Source: Falsiroseomonas sp051859025
GTDB taxonomy: Bacteria; Pseudomonadota; Alphaproteobacteria; Acetobacterales; Acetobacteraceae
Assembly: GCF_051859025.1 (NCBI RefSeq)
Contig: NZ_JBHYGL010000034.1
Location: 1-64,000, forward strand
Length of the DNA stretch: 64,000 bases
Direction of reading: 5' to 3'
Below the pieces are notes generated by a model. The model was not told the DNA's origin and ran no database searches. It saw only the letters and a list, made by a program, of their open reading frames with translations. The first letter of the stretch is position 1. Each line of letters starts with the position of its first letter. This document shows, in pieces, positions 63,654 through 64,000 of the stretch. Position numbers and translations under genes: made by a program.

Positions 63654-64000
63654 TCGCCTTCACCCTGAACGGCGCGCCCGCCAGCACCGATGCCGCGCCC
63701 TTCGCGCCGCTGTCGGACACGCTGCGCGAAGGCCTCGGCCTGACCGGCACCAAGGTGGGGTGCGAGGCCGGGGATTGCGGCGCCTGCACCGTGCTGATCG
63801 ACGGCGCCCAGGCCTGCGCCTGCCTGGTCCCGACCGCGCAGGCCGAAGGCGCCAGCATCACCACCATCGAGATGCAGTCGGGCGAGGCGGGCGCGCTGTT
63901 GGCCAGGCTGCGCGCCGCCTTCATGGCCCATGGCGCCGCGCAATGCGGCATCTGCACCCCCGGCATGATCATGGCCGCCGCCGACCTGCTGCTGCGCGAA
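63650..64000 (+). CDS. molybdenum hydroxylase 2Fe-2S small subunit (3' end outside window)
   Basis: 117 codons visible. The plant-type 2Fe-2S ligands are in GCEAGDCGACTVLIDG, with a further Cys in QACACLV, and the second cluster domain starts at HGAAQCGICTPGMIMAAADL, all as in CoxS/XdhA small subunits. It relays electrons from the molybdenum site. It begins at ATG 63650 overlapping the FAD-subunit stop. The C-terminal end and a third subunit lie outside the window. Confidence 0.94.
   Translation, partial: MIAFTLNGAPASTDAAPFAPLSDTLREGLGLTGTKVGCEAGDCGACTVLIDGAQACACLVPTAQAEGASITTIEMQSGEAGALLARLRAAFMAHGAAQCGICTPGMIMAAADLLLRE

Overview
The window is a very GC-rich, densely coding chromosomal segment. 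It suggests an alphaproteobacterium of the Acetobacteraceae type (Roseomonas-like order Rhodospirillales). The reasons are the yqeY-dnaG-rpoD block beside carA, the SUV3-like helicase/S4 protein/FdxA/CarD run, Lrp-trxB-LysR, a CarA with an N-terminal helix-turn-helix module, a fused LivHM permease and a solitary AapJ-type binding protein. This placement rests on gene order and protein families read by eye, not on a database search. No rRNA or tRNA gene was seen.

Left part (1-17450). rpoD (3' end outside the window), dnaG and yqeY lie on the minus strand, with a plus-strand pentapeptide-repeat gene wedged between yqeY and dnaG. Then come carA, a LysE-type exporter, a small membrane protein and carB (pyrimidine/arginine precursor supply), followed by greA, an IlvA-type threonine dehydratase and a GFA-type zinc protein. 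A secreted alpha/beta hydrolase and an Lrp regulator run leftward. trxB and a LysR regulator run rightward.

Middle (17450-38400). A 371-bp gap carries a probable small RNA of the alphaproteobacterial MmgR/suhB type. It is followed by a PEP mutase/isocitrate lyase-like gene, then by a minus-strand two-gene exopolysaccharide synthase unit (membrane fusion protein plus GT2-PilZ synthase, so probably c-di-GMP-controlled) and ccmAB. Plus-strand acnA has a clear terminator. Next is a parDE-type toxin-antitoxin pair whose toxin reading frame carries an early stop, then a lipid kinase, a phosphoesterase, an MFS transporter and a small membrane protein. The helicase-S4-fdxA-carD run follows; CarD has a long histone-H1-like N-terminal tail and its 3' end is tandemly duplicated. 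An orphan cysD and thpR close this part.

Right part (38400-54400). tesA-ybbA-ybbP, with tesA and ybbA sharing a CATG start, a nucleoside deaminase and a Bax-inhibitor-1 protein. A four-gene periplasmic copper cluster (DUF2946-like, YcnI-like, unknown secreted, PCuAC). A cupin gene that is broken twice, by a small terminal-inverted-repeat element and by a frameshift. GST, a lipoprotein, ispH, thrB, rnhA, an AraC regulator, an AapJ-like binding protein and a FkbM methyltransferase.

Right end (54466-64000, continuing outside). One tightly overlapping operon encodes a branched-chain-type ABC importer (binding protein, fused LivHM, LivG, LivF), hydantoinase/oxoprolinase HyuA and HyuB, and the FAD and 2Fe-2S subunits of a molybdenum hydroxylase. 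It looks like an uptake-plus-catabolism unit for a cyclic amide, hydantoin or N-heterocycle. The most notable observations are the element-interrupted cupin gene, the nonsense-truncated toxin, the candidate sRNA, the HTH-CarA fusion and the catabolic operon.
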